Positions 15,473 to 24,118 are shown, counted from the first letter of the stretch. The stretch: 32,978 nt of DNA from Chloroflexota bacterium (GCA_022572805.1 JACZVF010000004.1:1-32978), one strand, 5' to 3'. Numbers and translations: made by a program. The notes: generated from the letters alone by a model not told the origin.

Positions 15473-15802
15473 ATCTAGGTGTCGTCAACCGGCAACCCTT
15501 CTGAGCTGGTTAATCATGTGTTAGCTTTTGTTGATGTGGCCTTCCACGCCGTACCCGCAGAGCGATTGCGTGTTGAGCGCCTTGCGGTGGGTGCATACAT
15601 TAGCGATTCGTCAGAGACCCCGTGATAGGCTGGAAACATTAAGAAAAGGCCCTTTCGACATGCCGTTGTTTTAAGACTACAGCAAGCGAAAGCGCCTCTA
15701 CACGAATCCCCGCCCAGTGATTAAGCATCTCCGCGGCCGGAGCCCGGATGATCACTGAACGGGAGACGCGCGTCCGATAATATCGGAGGATGGATCTACC
15801 TT
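15473..15802. other. Intergenic region between divergent exchanger and LysR genes
   Basis: There are 330 bases with no supported gene. It presumably holds both promoters. A GGAGG sits 13 bases before the lysR-type ATG, which is longer than usual, and no better start exists in frame. No convincing -35/-10 pair or LysR box was identified by eye. Confidence 0.5.
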
Positions 15803-16714
15803 ATGTTTGAGCTGGATTTGCATCGGCTGGCCGTCTTCTATACGGTCGTAAACGAAGGCACGCTCTCAAAGGCCGGTGATAGCCTCTACATGAGCCAGCC
15901 CGCCATATCAGCCCACATCAAGGCCTTGGAGCAGCAGTTGGGCGTTCCCCTCTTCTACCGCGTGGGCAGACGCTCCGTTGTGAACAAGGCCGGGGAAGTC
16001 CTGTACCGGAAGGCCGAACAGCTCTTCTCCGTGGCTGACGAGCTCAAGGCCGAGATGGATGAGCTGAAAGGCATGTCCATCGGCCGGCTGAATCTGGGCG
16101 CTTCCGTGGACTGGCAGTACAGGCTCCCCGACGACCTGGACAAGTTCAAGCAGAAGTTCCCAGGGGTTGAGCTTTCCATGAACCTGTTCACCGAAGACCG
16201 CATCGAGCGGCTGGTGCTGGACAGGACCCTGGACATGGGATTCGTGGGACACGTCCCAACCCGCCCGGAGCTGGTGACAGAGCACCTTGGCGACGACGAC
16301 CTGGTGCTCATCTGCAGCAGGACTCACAGGCTGTTCAAGAAAGCCAGGACCCGGCCATCCGATCTTGCACATGAGGCCCTGATAGTCAGAGAGCCGGATT
16401 CAGCCGCCAGGCTCGTAAGTGACGAGATTCTCGAGTCCCAAGACCTCATGGACGGCATTTCCATGGAGCTGGGGAGCTACGAGGCCATCAAGAGGGCCGT
16501 TATGGTGGGCAAGGGCGTAGGCCTCGTGGCGCGCCAATCGCTGGGTGCGGAGATTCAGGCCGATCTTCTGAAGGTGCTGGATGTCGCGGAGATGAAGGCG
16601 ACCATACAGCTTCATCTCATCTACTTGAGGGACAAGAAGATGACTACCTCTCAGAGCGCCTTCATGGAGATTGTCGCGCCGCGCACCACGTTGGCGACCG
16701 CGGTAGAGGCCTGA
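15803..16714 (+). CDS. LysR-family transcriptional regulator
   Basis: The 303-residue product has the standard LysR layout. The N-terminal winged helix-turn-helix (residues 3-62: LHRLAVFYTVVNEGTLSKAG, MSQPAISAHIKALEQQLGVP) is followed by a linker helix (about 65-90). A periplasmic-binding-protein-like effector domain (about 95-295) contains IGRLNLGAS, DMGFVGHVP and GVGLVARQSLGAE. Such regulators respond to a small metabolite, often the substrate or product of neighbouring genes. The nearest downstream genes encode the D-glutamate cyclase-like pair, but a 694-base gap separates them, so a link is only a suggestion. Confidence 0.95.
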   Translation: MFELDLHRLAVFYTVVNEGTLSKAGDSLYMSQPAISAHIKALEQQLGVPLFYRVGRRSVVNKAGEVLYRKAEQLFSVADELKAEMDELKGMSIGRLNLGASVDWQYRLPDDLDKFKQKFPGVELSMNLFTEDRIERLVLDRTLDMGFVGHVPTRPELVTEHLGDDDLVLICSRTHRLFKKARTRPSDLAHEALIVREPDSAARLVSDEILESQDLMDGISMELGSYEAIKRAVMVGKGVGLVARQSLGAEIQADLLKVLDVAEMKATIQLHLIYLRDKKMTTSQSAFMEIVAPRTTLATAVEA

Positions 16715-17408
16715 TAGATTCCACTCGGCTCGACACCGGCAAGTGCCCATTGCCGACCCTCTCTACGCGTGTACGGGTCTGTTACGCCTGAGCCCAACTG
16801 CTCAAGGAGCTTGAGCCCCCGTCGGGCCAACGTCTGAATCAGGTCCACGTTGGATCGCCTGATGAGTTCCGCCTCGCCGACCTGGACTGGGACGAGACGG
16901 CCCTTCATCAGAGCAGTCCCCCCCGGCGCCAATCGCCCCGTCGGCGCTCCCGTGAAACAGGCCCGGCCATGCGCCGTTTGCGAAAGCCACTTCGTCCGGA
17001 GCTCGAAGGTTATCGTCGCGTTCCCTACCGTTCAGCGTGCCGGAAGTGGTCATCGCTGCCCTATTCCCTGGTGTCGCCCAATCAATTAAGGGGCCGAATT
17101 TCAGCAAACTCAGACAGCTGCGGACCGTACCTACCTTATGGACAGACGCCACGGCTGCGTCAGCTACCGTCGTGCGCCCAGAACCCGGAATCCCGCTTAC
17201 ATTCGCAGCGGTCCAGGTTGCGCTAATCAGGTCCCATGCGGCCCCCGTGCCGGCAGTAACGGCTACCTTGACTAGTATAGGAATGGGATTTACCCTACGT
17301 CTGTCTTTGTTGGGCACGGCGGGACGAGCGCGGTGGCACATGTGATAGGCTCGACGGATGCCAAGCGCCTGCCGTGACTTTTAGCGAAACACGAAGAGGG
17401 GGATCAAG
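16715..17408. other. 694-base region without a supported gene
   Basis: Open frames exist on both strands (for example 16802-17341 minus and 17037-17345 plus). Their translations are low in recognisable motifs, rich in Arg, Pro, Gly and Ser, and lack ribosome-binding sites, which is what GC-rich non-coding DNA produces. The region may be the remnant of a decayed gene and should contain the promoter for the downstream pair. I could not identify a promoter, RNA or repeat with confidence. Confidence 0.5.
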
Positions 17409-18203
17409 ATGCAGCTTACCGCATTGCCGGATAGTCCTGACGAGTTACGCGGCCTTATTAGAAAGGGTGAGCTGGTGCATCCCACCAGCGGCATGGCCCC
17501 GGGCCGGGTGCAGGCCAACCTGGCCATACTGCCCAGGGACCTGGCCTTCGATTTTCTCCTGTTCTGCCAGCGCAACCCCAAGCCTTGCCCCTTGCTGGAG
17601 GTGGTGGAGGCCGGCGAGACGGAACCGCGACATTTCGCCCCGGGCGCCGATATTCGCACGGATGTTTCGCTCTACAGGGTGTATCGGGACGGGAAGATGG
17701 TCTCCGAGGTGGAGGACCTTTCCGAATTCTGGCGAGACGATCTGGTGTCGTTTCTGCTGGGGTGCAGCTTCTCCTTCGAAACGGCCTTGATACGGGCCGG
17801 CATTCGCATGCGGCACATGGAGTCCGATACCAACGTGCCCATGTTCATCACCAATATCGCCACAACGCCGGCGGGGGCGTTCTCCGGCCCAATGGTTGTC
17901 TCCATGCGGCCCATCCCCCGCGAACAGGTAGTCCGGGCCGTCCAGGTGACATCGCGCTTCCCCGCGGTTCACGGAGCGCCCGTGCACCTGGGTGACCCGG
18001 AGGCCATAGGCATCGCAGACATAACCAGGCCCGACTTCGGCGAGCCTGTAGACTTCGAGGAAGGCGACGTGCCCGTGTTCTGGGCGTGTGGCGTAACCCC
18101 CCAGGCCGTGGCCATGAGCGTAAAGCCGCCGCTGATGATAACCCACGCTCCCGGTCACATGTTCATTACCGATAAGAAGGACGAGGACCTGGCTGTTCTG
18201 TAA
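17409..18203 (+). CDS. DUF1445 / YcsI-family putative hydro-lyase, D-glutamate cyclase N-half homologue
   Basis: The 264-residue product has the length and motifs of the UPF0317/DUF1445 family: GMAPGRVQANLAILP near residue 30, then CPLLEVVEAGE and FLLGCSFSFETAL. Further along are TNIATTPAGAFSGPMVVSMRP, then GAPVHLGDPEAIGI and FWACGVTPQAV. Bacterial members are annotated as putative hydro-lyases. In vertebrates this domain forms the N-terminal half of D-glutamate cyclase (DGLUCY), which converts D-glutamate to 5-oxo-D-proline. A run of G follows GA about six bases before the ATG. The DUF4392 gene 58 bases downstream encodes the other half of the eukaryotic enzyme. A D-amino-acid cyclisation role for the pair is inference from that fusion. 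Confidence 0.9.
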   Translation: MQLTALPDSPDELRGLIRKGELVHPTSGMAPGRVQANLAILPRDLAFDFLLFCQRNPKPCPLLEVVEAGETEPRHFAPGADIRTDVSLYRVYRDGKMVSEVEDLSEFWRDDLVSFLLGCSFSFETALIRAGIRMRHMESDTNVPMFITNIATTPAGAFSGPMVVSMRPIPREQVVRAVQVTSRFPAVHGAPVHLGDPEAIGIADITRPDFGEPVDFEEGDVPVFWACGVTPQAVAMSVKPPLMITHAPGHMFITDKKDEDLAVL

Positions 18204-18261
18204 AGCACCGAAACAACCCTGCCAAGACCGGGTTACCATTTACTCCTAAAGGAGCCTCAAA

Positions 18262-19113
18262 ATGACTGTAGAAGATATCATACTGGACCGGGACCGCCGT
18301 GGAATATCCAAGCTACGGCCTCACCTGCCTGCCGATTTTTGCGGTCAGGCCGCCCAGCTAATTCTGGACAATCCCGGCACCGCCATCATCATCACAGGCT
18401 TCTACATACTGGATGCGGGAGTGGTGGAGACGGACGGGCCTCCCGGCGCCGTTAGCATAGGCAACGCACTGGACAAGCTGGGTTACGACGTGGTGTACGT
18501 CACGGACCGGCACGCAGCGCAAATTATGGATGGCACAAAGGGCGCGGGCTCCCGGCTGGTGGAATTCCCTATCACCGACGATGAGACCAGTAAGGCGTTC
18601 GCAAAGGACCTTCTGGAGCGCCTTAACCCGTCGGTCGTCATCGCCATCGAGCGGTGCGGCTTCACGGACGAAAAGATGTATCTGAATATGCGGGGCAGGG
18701 ACATCACGCCGTACAACGCCCGCATAGACTACCTGGTGACCGATCACCCCAACACAGTAGGCATAGGCGACGGCGGCAACGAGATCGGCATGGGCAACCT
18801 GGCCAAAGAGGTAACGACGGTGGATTCGCTCGTCAAGGACCCTTGCGTGACAGGCGTGTCCAAGCTGATACTGGCCAGCGTATCCAACTGGGGCGGCTAC
18901 GGTCTGGTGGCGTCACTTTCGAAGCTTTCCGGCAAGAGCCTCATGCCCACCGTCGAAGAGGACATGGCCTTGATCCGGCAGACAGTGGACCTGGGCGCGG
19001 TGGACGGCATGAGCAACAAACAGGAGTATAAGGTGGACGGCTTTACGCTGGAAGAGAACGCCGAGACCATCACGCAGCTGCGGGAGCTACTCGCTCGGGA
19101 AGGCATCAGGTAA
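18262..19113 (+). CDS. DUF4392 protein, D-glutamate cyclase C-half homologue
   Basis: The 283-residue protein shows the DUF4392 pattern: an N-terminal helical region and a Rossmann-like core with AIIITGFYIL, ETDGPPGAVSIGNAL and VVIAIERCGF. It is followed by NMRGRDITPYNARIDYLV, then the glycine-rich IGDGGNEIGMGNL and a late NWGGYGL. AAAGGAG lies seven bases before the ATG. In animals this domain is the C-terminal part of D-glutamate cyclase, joined to a DUF1445 domain. Here the two domains are separate neighbouring genes, evidently co-transcribed. The likely role is in D-glutamate or a related D-acid or lactam metabolism in the cytosol, but no substrate is proven for bacterial members. Confidence 0.9.
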   Translation: MTVEDIILDRDRRGISKLRPHLPADFCGQAAQLILDNPGTAIIITGFYILDAGVVETDGPPGAVSIGNALDKLGYDVVYVTDRHAAQIMDGTKGAGSRLVEFPITDDETSKAFAKDLLERLNPSVVIAIERCGFTDEKMYLNMRGRDITPYNARIDYLVTDHPNTVGIGDGGNEIGMGNLAKEVTTVDSLVKDPCVTGVSKLILASVSNWGGYGLVASLSKLSGKSLMPTVEEDMALIRQTVDLGAVDGMSNKQEYKVDGFTLEENAETITQLRELLAREGIR

Positions 19114-19186
19114 TCTGGCAGGGCAAGACGGCTCAGGCGTAAGGGCTCTCCCGAATAACGCGTTGTTTGCCTGCCATGCGAAAAGG

Positions 19187-20026
19187 CTAGGTGGCGACCT
19201 TTGTGCGGGTCCTGGTCCTAGCCTTGGGCACTTCGTCCGGGGCCGCCAGCGCCGCCGAGTTCTTCTGCAACACTCCGCGCAGCTTCTGAAGGGCGGCGCG
19301 CTCCAGCCTGGAGACGTGCATTTGGGAGATGTCGATTCGCTCGGCTATCTGCCGCTGAGACATGCTCTTGTAGAACCGGAGCTGTAGAATGGTCTTCTCG
19401 CGCTCCGGCAAGGTGTCCAGCGCCGTCGCCAGCGTCAGCCTGTCCAGGGAGAGGTCAAACTCCTTATCCACGGACCCCACGTAGTCGGATAGGGATACGG
19501 TGCCATCGGAGTCGTCGGTGTCAACACTCTCATCCAGGGAGCGGGGGTCGCCGATGCGTCCCAGCTCGGTGGCGGCGGTGACCTCCTGTTCGGTGAGATC
19601 ACAGGCCTCGGCCAGCTCGGTCATGTTGGGCCAGCGGCCCAGGGAAGAGGCGATGGACTCTGCAACTTTGTCCAGCGTCAGCTTGTTGCGCCGCAGGGTA
19701 CGGGGTATCTTGATGAGGCTGCCGTGGTCCCGAAGGTAGTTGAGTATGGCGCCGAGAACCTCGGGGATGGCAAGGGATGAGAAGCTGGTGCCCCTCTCCG
19801 GATCGAACTTTTCGATTGCGTTCAAGAGGCCGATCATGCCTATTTGGAACAGGTCTTCTTGGGGCTCCCTGGAGGTCCTAAATCTTCTGCAAAGCCTGCG
19901 GACCAGGGGCACGTAGTTTGTGACTAGCTGTTCACGAGCTTGTGGGTCTGATGTTTCACGGTATGCTTGAAGCAGCTTGAGCGTCAGTGTGGCGGAGTTA
20001 TTCGCCATGTCCTGGCTGGCCCCCAT
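19187..20026 (-). CDS. RNA polymerase sigma factor, SigB/SigF/SigG subfamily
   Basis: The product has about 279 residues. Region 2 (EDLFQIGMIGLLNAIEKFDP, then GTSFSSLAIPEVLGAILNYL) is followed by DHGSLIKIPRTLRR, typical of the SigB/SigF group of alternative sigma factors. Region 3 (about 120-180) and region 4 (LDTLPEREKTILQLRFYKSM, then SQRQIAERIDISQMHVSRLE) are complete. The frame is open to 20203, but the extra 59 residues look unrelated. ATGs at 20026 and 20008 are the likely starts, neither with a strong ribosome-binding site. The C-terminal tail KARTRTRTKVAT is basic. No anti-sigma (RsbW/SpoIIAB) or anti-anti-sigma gene is adjacent, so control must lie elsewhere. It converges on the DUF4392 gene. 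Confidence 0.93.
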   Translation of the reverse strand: MGASQDMANNSATLTLKLLQAYRETSDPQAREQLVTNYVPLVRRLCRRFRTSREPQEDLFQIGMIGLLNAIEKFDPERGTSFSSLAIPEVLGAILNYLRDHGSLIKIPRTLRRNKLTLDKVAESIASSLGRWPNMTELAEACDLTEQEVTAATELGRIGDPRSLDESVDTDDSDGTVSLSDYVGSVDKEFDLSLDRLTLATALDTLPEREKTILQLRFYKSMSQRQIAERIDISQMHVSRLERAALQKLRGVLQKNSAALAAPDEVPKARTRTRTKVAT

Positions 20027-20286
20027 CAGATATTGACAGCACGTAACGTCGCCCTGCCTGAAGTTAGTCGCCTTAGCGCGACTTTCGATTGGCGTATCTG
20101 CTAAATGGCGTACCCACGAGGGTATTTGTAACCGACAACGTAAATGCGAATTAAAGGTATTATGGCTTTCGCAATCGCTGTACCGGGTTAGCACGCAATT
20201 CATACTGTGGCTAGCCCCTATTGATTAAGACATTCCATAGATACATACGCTTTTTCTTCGCTTTTCGTTTAATTTATTTCTAATAC

Positions 20287-20316
20287 TTGTCAAATACCCC
20301 ACCAGAGGCATAATAG
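20287..20316 (+). promoter_or_regulatory. Candidate promoter in the 20027-20534 gap
   Basis: TTGTCA at 20287 and TAATAG at 20311 are spaced by 18 bases, each matching the housekeeping consensus at five of six positions. It would drive the metallohydrolase gene with a leader of roughly 210 bases. The rest of the 508-base divergent gap is AT-richer than its surroundings and shows no gene. Confidence 0.45.
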
Positions 20317-20534
20317 TCATGCAGACCTTTATCATCGGCTCGGCGGCCTCAAGAAAATCACGACCGCGTTAAAAATGCGGAATCATTCAAGTGGAAAACA
20401 GCCTGAAAAGCTTGATGGGCCACACGCATTGTTTTCTGGGTGAAAGCACCCATATCAAGTGTGGATTACCCTAAGTTGACGTGCGGCGGAAAACTGAGAC
20501 GCCGGACGTCCGCCAGGCACAAGGAGAGGATATT

Positions 20535-21968
20535 TTGACGAAGCTTGCAGGTGTGATCATCGACGAGACTACTGGAGAGCCAGTCGCCGCTCGAGTACAG
20601 GTGCTGGACTCCAGGGGCGTGTTCATTCACCCGCCGAACGCCATACTCAAGGTTGGCCCCGGCGCACCCTTCTTTTACAGCGACGGGGCCTTCGACGTGG
20701 ACATCACCCGCGGCCCCACACAGGTCATAGTAGAACGGGGCACGGAGTACGCGCCTGCCATCGTTAAGCTGGACGCGGCCCCGACCGGCACGGAGGCGGT
20801 GGAGATCGCACTTAGGCGCTGGTCCGACCTGGCGCAACAGGGATGGCACCCCGGCAACACGCACATCCACTACGACGAGAAGGAGGGCCGTCCCGACGAG
20901 CGCCTGCAACTGGACCCACGGGTTGAGGACTTGCGAATGACGGCCGTGAGCATCCTCAAGAGAGGAGAGTTGGAGTACGCCACCAACAAGTATCCTATCG
21001 GCGTCCTAACCGATTTCTCGTCTGCCCACCACCACGTGCAGTGCGGCGAGGAGTCCCGCCATAATCGGGAGCCCTGGACCATCGGCTACGGCCACATCAT
21101 GCTGCTGAACATACGCAACGCCGTCGAACCCCTGAGCCGCGGAGTGCTGGTGGACGCATTCGAGCCCGACTACCCTCCCCTTTCATATGCCTGCGACGAC
21201 GCCAGACGCCAGGGGGGACTGGTCATCTGGTGTCACAACGGCCAGGGCATGGAGGCGCCCGTGGCAGCCGCGCTGGGCAAGCTGGACGCCTTCAACCTGT
21301 TCGACCCGAGTTGGAACGACGCGGAGTACGACATTTACTACCGTATGCTGAACGCCGGCATGCGCTTGCCTGCATCTACCGGCTCCGACTGGTACATTAG
21401 CTCGGCCAACCGGGTTTACAGCTACACAGGCGGCGCATTCGACTACGAGGTGTGGCTGCAGGCGCTGCGTGAGGGCCGGACGTTTATTACCAACGGCCCG
21501 GCGCTGCACCTTGACGTGGACGGACAGGCGCCCGGCAGCGAAATCGAGAGCAGCGTCGGCAGTAAGCTGGGCGCAACGGTCCGGTGGCAGTCCCACTACC
21601 CCGTGAGTCGGATCGACCTGCTCTACAACGGCAACGTTGTCGCGTGCGAGGCCTTCAAGGAAGGCTCAACGGCCGGGGAGTTAGTGGCCGATATCGACGT
21701 GAACGCCGATGGGTGGATTGCAGCGAAGGCCTCCAGCGACGCCAGGGACAGCTTCTTCCAACCGGTATTCGCCCATACCAGTCCGATATACGTCAAGGCG
21801 GGCAGGCATAGCGAAGAGAAGAAGGCTGCGGCAGCCTGGTTTGACGACCGCATCGAAACGTCTCTGGAGTGGGTGCGGGCCAAGGGCCGATTCTACACCG
21901 ACCGGCAGCGCCAGGAGGTCGTAGACCTGTTCCGCCAGGGTCAGCAGGTCTACCGGGACATGATGTAG
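20535..21968 (+). CDS. CehA/McbA-family metallohydrolase (PHP-like)
   Basis: The 477-residue product starts at TTG 20535, behind AAGGAGAGG; the longer frame to 20481 lacks such a site. An N-terminal beta domain of about 100 residues (GVIIDETTGEPVAARVQVLD) resembles the carboxypeptidase-regulatory fold. The PHP-type domain has metal-ligand candidates in HPGNTHIHYDE, SSAHHHVQCGEE, the Gly-His of GYGHIMLLNI, VIWCHNGQG and STGSDWY. A C-terminal beta region (about 330-420) follows the RTFITNGPAL motif common in CehA-like proteins. The family includes carbaryl hydrolase CehA and McbA, but most members have unknown substrates. No signal peptide is apparent with this start. No partner genes indicate the substrate. 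Confidence 0.85.
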   Translation: MTKLAGVIIDETTGEPVAARVQVLDSRGVFIHPPNAILKVGPGAPFFYSDGAFDVDITRGPTQVIVERGTEYAPAIVKLDAAPTGTEAVEIALRRWSDLAQQGWHPGNTHIHYDEKEGRPDERLQLDPRVEDLRMTAVSILKRGELEYATNKYPIGVLTDFSSAHHHVQCGEESRHNREPWTIGYGHIMLLNIRNAVEPLSRGVLVDAFEPDYPPLSYACDDARRQGGLVIWCHNGQGMEAPVAAALGKLDAFNLFDPSWNDAEYDIYYRMLNAGMRLPASTGSDWYISSANRVYSYTGGAFDYEVWLQALREGRTFITNGPALHLDVDGQAPGSEIESSVGSKLGATVRWQSHYPVSRIDLLYNGNVVACEAFKEGSTAGELVADIDVNADGWIAAKASSDARDSFFQPVFAHTSPIYVKAGRHSEEKKAAAAWFDDRIETSLEWVRAKGRFYTDRQRQEVVDLFRQGQQVYRDMM

Positions 21969-22023
21969 CTTCGAGCTTAATGCGGCGGGAGATGCGTTGG
22001 TTTTTTGACGCCGGAATCTGCCT

Positions 22024-22029
22024 TATAAT
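22024..22029 (+). promoter_or_regulatory. Consensus -10 element (TATAAT) upstream of rsgA
   Basis: A perfect TATAAT stands at 22024. The region 17 bases further upstream is a T-run rather than a good -35 box, while TTGACG at 22005 is too close (13 bases). If used, it would give rsgA a leader of about 215 bases that contains the hairpin at 22122-22194. Confidence 0.4.
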
Positions 22030-22111
22030 GGAAGGCGGACAAGTTTGAGCATTAATTAATCAACGGTCGGCCCTGCCGACGAAAGCCGGTGAGGGGCCCT
22101 GTCCTAAAACC

Positions 22112-22204
22112 AGGCGTCGCGGCCTTGCACATAAATGACCGAATTTGGGCCATCTGCCCTTCGACAGGCATTAATGCGACATTTTGTGCAAGGCTAGGCG
22201 TCGC
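22112..22204. repeat. Long hairpin flanked by 9-bp direct repeats in the rsgA leader
   Basis: GCCTTGCACA at 22122-22131 is perfectly complementary to TGTGCAAGGC at 22185-22194. Pairing can extend inwards (AAATG with CATTT) with a one-base bulge, closing a loop of about 45 bases. AGGCGTCGC occurs directly repeated just outside both arms (22112-22120 and 22196-22204). It could be a structured 5' leader or a small inserted element. Confidence 0.5.
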
Positions 22205-22252
22205 AGGGACCGAATCGCGGCAGCCCATCGGGAATCATTCTGGAGACCATAT

Positions 22253-23473
22253 TTGGATAGCGCCAAGGACACGCCGGAGCAACGCAAGCCCGTGCAGCAG
22301 CAAGAAGGCGGCACGGCAGGCGACGCTCGCAAACGTCGCAGCCGCAGCGGCAAGAGGGGCCTGAGGCGAAACATCCGCAGCACCACGCCTCGAAATCAGG
22401 ACTGGGGCTCCGGCGATGTCGAGGAATGGGACGAATCCGAGCACCTCGAGCGCGACCGCATCATGCCCGAGGACGAGCGTGACCGCAGGCGTCGGATTCA
22501 GCGGGAAGCCTTGGGTGATGACACGGGGTCAACCTCAGCGGGTGGGGCGGAGCATCTGGTTCGCGGGGGGGTTCAGGGTGTAGTCGTGTCCGTAACGACG
22601 GCCATGTGCGACGTCGAACTGGAGGGGGGAGTCCTGCGCTGCCGTTTACGGGGCAGGCTTAGCGGCCTGGAAACCGGCTTCACCAACGGTGTGGCCGTGG
22701 GTGATGTCGTAGTCGTGAGCGAAACGGACCAAGCTCAGGGCCTGGTCGAGGAGGTGCTGCCCCGGCGCACCATGCTCACGCGTCCCGACGCCTTCAACGT
22801 GAATCGCAGACAGCTGATGGTTGCCAATGCCGACCAGCTTCTCATCGTCTCCTCCTGGCGAGAGCCGCTGCTGTGGCCGGAGCTTATCGACCGCTGTCTC
22901 ATCGCGGCCGACATCAGCGAGCTGGAGCCCGTTATATGCGTGAACAAGGCCGACTTTATCGAGGATGATACGGACTATATGGAAACGATGCGGGTATACG
23001 AGGAGCTGGGTCATCAGGTAATAAGGACCAGCGCCAAGACAGGCGAGGGGGTGGAGAAACTTGCCTCCACCCTGGAGGGCTGCCTCACTGCGCTGTCGGG
23101 GCTATCCGGCACAGGCAAGTCCTCGCTCATATCCCGGCTTCAGCCTGGCCTGGGCTTGCGCACCGGCGAAATAAGCGAGTGGAGCGGCGAGGGCCGGCAC
23201 ACAACCTCGCGGTACACATTGCACCGGCTGGACATCGGCGGCGCGGTGGTGGACACGCCGGGCATTCGGGAGTTCGGGCTTAGCGGGCTGCGCAAGGCCG
23301 ACCTCGCGGACTGGTTCCCGGATATGGCGGATTTCGCCGCCGCATGCCGCTTCAACAATTGCACTCACCTGATAGAGCCCGGCTGCGCGGTGTTGGACGG
23401 GGTGGCCGAGGGCGCCATCGCCGAAAGCCGGTACCACAGCTACGTGATGATATACGACACGCTGCCGGAGTAG
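22253..23473 (+). CDS. rsgA: Ribosome small-subunit-dependent GTPase RsgA, long N-terminal extension
   Basis: RsgA is a late 30S assembly GTPase. Translation most likely starts at TTG 22253, seven bases after GGAG, giving 406 residues. The circularly permuted G domain is intact: NKAD at 231-234 (G4), TSAK (G5), Walker A GLSGTGKSS at 283-291 (G1) and DTPG at 334-337 (G3). The C-terminal zinc knuckle has C365, C370, H372 and C378. An OB-fold precedes the G domain (about 105-165). The first 100 residues are an unusual highly charged, Arg/Lys/Glu/Asp-rich extension (GDARKRRSRSGKRGLRR), not present in typical 290-350-residue RsgA. It is probably disordered and RNA- or ribosome-binding. Confidence 0.95.
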   Translation: MDSAKDTPEQRKPVQQQEGGTAGDARKRRSRSGKRGLRRNIRSTTPRNQDWGSGDVEEWDESEHLERDRIMPEDERDRRRRIQREALGDDTGSTSAGGAEHLVRGGVQGVVVSVTTAMCDVELEGGVLRCRLRGRLSGLETGFTNGVAVGDVVVVSETDQAQGLVEEVLPRRTMLTRPDAFNVNRRQLMVANADQLLIVSSWREPLLWPELIDRCLIAADISELEPVICVNKADFIEDDTDYMETMRVYEELGHQVIRTSAKTGEGVEKLASTLEGCLTALSGLSGTGKSSLISRLQPGLGLRTGEISEWSGEGRHTTSRYTLHRLDIGGAVVDTPGIREFGLSGLRKADLADWFPDMADFAAACRFNNCTHLIEPGCAVLDGVAEGAIAESRYHSYVMIYDTLPE

Positions 23474-23569
23474 ACGGACCTCCTTCCTGTGTAACCTTCC
23501 CGGGCCGCCTGCTCAGAGCGGCGCCCCCACGTCCCGCATCCCACATCACTGGCCACTGCCAACGCGCCC

Positions 23570-23598
23570 TTGACAGCGTATACCTCCGCGAGTAATAT
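23570..23598 (+). promoter_or_regulatory. Consensus promoter of the padR-arsM unit
   Basis: A perfect -35 TTGACA at 23570 and TAATAT at 23593 are separated by exactly 17 bases. This is the strongest promoter match in the window. It lies 61 bases before the padR-type start, and palindromes suited to a repressor begin just downstream. Confidence 0.75.
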
Positions 23599-23606
23599 AT
23601 AGCCAT

Positions 23607-23633
23607 CCAATATATTGGCCAAATAGGTATACC
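23607..23633. promoter_or_regulatory. Palindromes at the start of the padR-arsM transcript (operator candidates)
   Basis: CCAATATATTGG at 23607-23618 is a perfect 12-bp palindrome starting nine bases after the -10 box, over the expected transcription start. GGTATACC at 23626-23633 is a second perfect 8-bp palindrome. A related GTATAC lies in the promoter spacer. Position and symmetry suggest autorepression by the adjacent PadR protein. Binding is inferred. Confidence 0.5.
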
Positions 23634-23658
23634 CCCAATACATAGATCGAGGATGAGT

Positions 23659-24063
23659 ATGGTTACTGCTACAAGGCCCGACATGGTGTCCGAGGAGTAT
23701 TGGGAGAACCTCATCAAAAAGAGCGCGTCCCGTTACTTCTTGCTGGGCATGCTGTTCCGGAAGCCCATGCACGGCTACGAGATTGCGAAAACGATTGAGG
23801 ACTGCTGCGAGGGCTGGTGCAAACCAACCGACGGCATGATCTACCCCACCCTCAAGGAGATGGTGGCCGGCGGCTACATCGAGTGCGAAAGCGAGGTTAT
23901 CGATGGCAGGGTGCGAAAGGTCTGCCACCTCACAGACAAGGGCCGGGAGGCCTACAGGTCTGCGGCGCGGGTCTGGGCTAGCGTGCTGCCATACCTGAAT
24001 AATTCGGTTAAAGAGGCCGGAGCGACGGTGGATTCCGCGTGCGGCTGCTGTGGCGGCGACTAG
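23659..24063 (+). CDS. PadR-family repressor with cysteine clusters, probable arsenic-responsive regulator
   Basis: The 134-residue protein starts at the ATG at 23659, six bases after GAGG; an ATG two codons upstream abuts that site. The PadR winged helix covers about 25-95 (FLLGMLFRKPMHGYEIAKTI, GMIYPTLKEMVAGGYIE, HLTDKGREAYR), followed by a short dimerisation helix. Cysteines are unusually many: CCEGWC at 49-54, C76, C89 and a terminal CGCC at 128-131. Vicinal cysteines of this type bind As(III) in ArsR-type sensors. The gene is followed 55 bases later by arsM and preceded by a strong promoter with palindromes. Repression relieved by As(III) or another soft metal is a well-motivated inference. 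Confidence 0.88.
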   Translation: MVTATRPDMVSEEYWENLIKKSASRYFLLGMLFRKPMHGYEIAKTIEDCCEGWCKPTDGMIYPTLKEMVAGGYIECESEVIDGRVRKVCHLTDKGREAYRSAARVWASVLPYLNNSVKEAGATVDSACGCCGGD

Positions 24064-24118
24064 ACGCAGGCCGCAAAACCTACGGATCGCCTTATGAAAA
24101 AACAACGGGAGGAATCTA

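Noticed and set aside
16802-17341. 179-codon minus-strand open frame, and a 102-codon plus-strand frame, in the gap after the LysR gene
   Set aside because: Neither has a ribosome-binding site, motifs or a plausible composition; long open frames are expected by chance in GC-rich DNA.
17445-18239. 264-codon minus-strand frame opposite the DUF1445 gene
   Set aside because: It mirrors the real gene, its translation is rich in Gly, His and Arg without motifs, and the plus-strand product is a recognised family.
20027-20203. N-terminal 59-residue extension of the sigma factor
   Set aside because: The translation (Cys, Arg and Ser rich) does not resemble sigma factors, and region 2 begins normally after the inner ATGs.
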